From positions 1-6,379 of the forward strand of contig JBBRNO010000239.1 of the NCBI GenBank assembly GCA_038230275.1: 6,379 nucleotides of DNA. Reading direction: 5' to 3'. The position numbers and the translations under genes were made by a program. This DNA is from JANXXV01 sp038230275 (GTDB taxonomy: Bacteria > Acidobacteriota > Terriglobia > Bryobacterales > Bryobacteraceae). This document shows positions 5,365-6,379 of the stretch, in pieces. Every line of letters begins with the position of its first letter. Positions within the stretch are counted from its first letter, which is position 1. The notes under the pieces were generated by a model, which saw nothing but the letters and a program-made list of their open reading frames with translations, made no database searches and was not told the origin of the DNA.

Positions 5365-6379
5365 GCAAGGTGTCTTGCTGATCAATCTGGGATCACCCGA
5401 TTCACCGTCGGTTCCCGATGTGCGGAAATACCTGCGCGAGTTCCTAATGGATGGCCGGGTGATCGATGTACCCTACCCCATCCGGCTGGCAATTGTCTAC
5501 GGCGCAGTACTGCCGTTTCGCCCACGCGCCTCGGCCGAAGCCTACGCAAAAATCTGGACCGCAGCAGGCTCTCCGCTGGTGGCAATCAGCGCCAGTCTGC
5601 AACGGGAACTCAGCAAACGATTGGCAATGCCGGTTGAGCTGGCCATGCGATATCAGAATCCAACCATCGAATCCGCATTGCAATCTTTGGTGAAATCGGC
5701 AGTGGAAGAGCTATTGGTGGTGCCGCTGTTTCCGCACTACGCCATGTCGAGTTTTGAATCGGCGGTAGAGCGCGTCAAGCAGGTTGCCGCAAAGGCGGCG
5801 CCGCAATTGCAACTCTCCATTCTGCCTCCCTTCTATAGCCGGCCGGAATATATCGGGGCGCTGGCGGCTAGAGCCGCTCCGTATCTCGATGCTGCATTCG
5901 ATCACCTGCTCATCAGTTTTCACGGTGTGCCGGAGCGGCATCTGGTAAAGCCTAATCCAGGGTGCGGCCACTGCCTGAAACGAGGGGATGCCTGTGAACA
6001 CCCAGAGGTTGCGGACCGGCAGTGCTACAGGCGGCACTGTCTTGAAACTGTGACCCGGTTCGCGGAAGCGACTCATCTTCCACCTGACAGGTTCAGCTTC
6101 GCGTTTCAATCCAGGCTAGGGATGGACGCCTGGTTGAAGCCGGCTACACACACCGAAATCATCCGGCTGGCACATTCGGGTGTCCGAAAATTGCTGGTGA
6201 TGTGCCCGGCCTTTACCGTGGATTGTCTGGAAACCATCGAAGAGATCGGCATGAGGGCGAAAGAGGCATTTCTTTCAGCAGGCGGCACTGAATTCACCTT
6301 GATCCCCTGTCTGAACGATCATCCGGCTTGGGTAGACGCGCTGGCGCGAATGGTGGAAAGCGCGGCCGTTTCGGCGACG
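5357..6379 (+). CDS. hemH: Ferrochelatase with internal cysteine-rich insertion, 3' end cut by window
   Basis: HemH inserts Fe2+ into protoporphyrin IX to give protoheme, the last step of the pathway. The frame is open for 341 codons from ATG 5357 to the window edge; the stop lies outside, probably close, as the family's C-terminal helix has been reached. The N-terminus GVLLINLGSPDSP (5-17) is typical. VPLFPHYAMSS (122-132) is the conserved substrate-site region. LISFHGVPERH carries the catalytic His (H189), and FQSRLG (250-255) and VMCPAFTVDCLETIEE with catalytic E292 follow. Between H189 and FQSR lies an extra segment with five cysteines (C203, C206, C213, C223, C228) that E. coli HemH lacks. 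Internal cysteines ligating a [2Fe-2S] cluster are known in some bacterial ferrochelatases, so cluster binding is likely but inferred. The start overlaps hemY by 8 bp. Length plus insertion suggests a full protein of about 345-350 residues. Confidence 0.95.
   Translation, partial: MPKQGVLLINLGSPDSPSVPDVRKYLREFLMDGRVIDVPYPIRLAIVYGAVLPFRPRASAEAYAKIWTAAGSPLVAISASLQRELSKRLAMPVELAMRYQNPTIESALQSLVKSAVEELLVVPLFPHYAMSSFESAVERVKQVAAKAAPQLQLSILPPFYSRPEYIGALAARAAPYLDAAFDHLLISFHGVPERHLVKPNPGCGHCLKRGDACEHPEVADRQCYRRHCLETVTRFAEATHLPPDRFSFAFQSRLGMDAWLKPATHTEIIRLAHSGVRKLLVMCPAFTVDCLETIEEIGMRAKEAFLSAGGTEFTLIPCLNDHPAWVDALARMVESAAVSAT

Noticed and set aside
1..6379. Mobile elements, CRISPR arrays, tRNA/rRNA genes or intrinsic terminators
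   Set aside because: No terminal inverted repeats, transposase motifs, regular repeats, RNA-gene signatures or GC hairpin followed by a T-run were seen by eye.

Overview
The window shows two divergently transcribed gene groups around a short regulatory gap (about 2497-2635). It looks like the chromosome of a free-living, heme-synthesising, facultatively respiring Gram-negative-type bacterium of fairly high GC. The gene types and protein flavour (Ric beside a Crp/Fnr regulator, and a ferrochelatase with an internal cysteine cluster) remind me of Acidobacteriota. That placement is an impression from sequence style, not something proved here.

Left half, minus strand, read from 2496 down to 1: (i) a Crp/Fnr-family transcription factor without FNR-type cluster cysteines; (ii) ric (ytfE/scdA/dnrN family), a di-iron iron-sulfur cluster repair protein with a complete set of expected ligands; (iii) a polytopic membrane protein that resembles the NnrS / heme-copper-oxidase-like group. 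Gene (iii) runs off the left edge, and its start lies inside the 3' end of ric behind a strong Shine-Dalgarno sequence. A perfect 14-bp palindrome with a GTGA-N6-TCAC core spans the stop codon of the regulator gene. It lies where an activator would sit at -41.5 of a ric promoter. Together these look like a nitrosative/oxidative-stress response unit with its own regulator.

Right half, plus strand, 2636 to the right edge: hemN, hemY (also called hemG) and hemH, tightly coupled (4-bp and 8-bp overlaps). They encode the last three steps of the classical protoporphyrin branch of heme synthesis: coproporphyrinogen III to protoporphyrinogen IX, to protoporphyrin IX, to protoheme. HemH carries an internal five-cysteine insertion that suggests a bound [2Fe-2S] cluster. 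It has no stop codon before the window ends.

In the divergent gap, good -10 elements lie so close to the start codons of both the regulator gene and hemN that both messages may be leaderless or nearly so, and neither gene has a convincing Shine-Dalgarno sequence. The working model is that a Crp/Fnr regulator responding to NO or low oxygen controls repair of Fe-S damage and possibly heme supply. HemN itself needs a [4Fe-4S] cluster, which gives a functional reason for the neighbourhood. No tRNA, rRNA, CRISPR array, insertion sequence or clear intrinsic terminator was seen.
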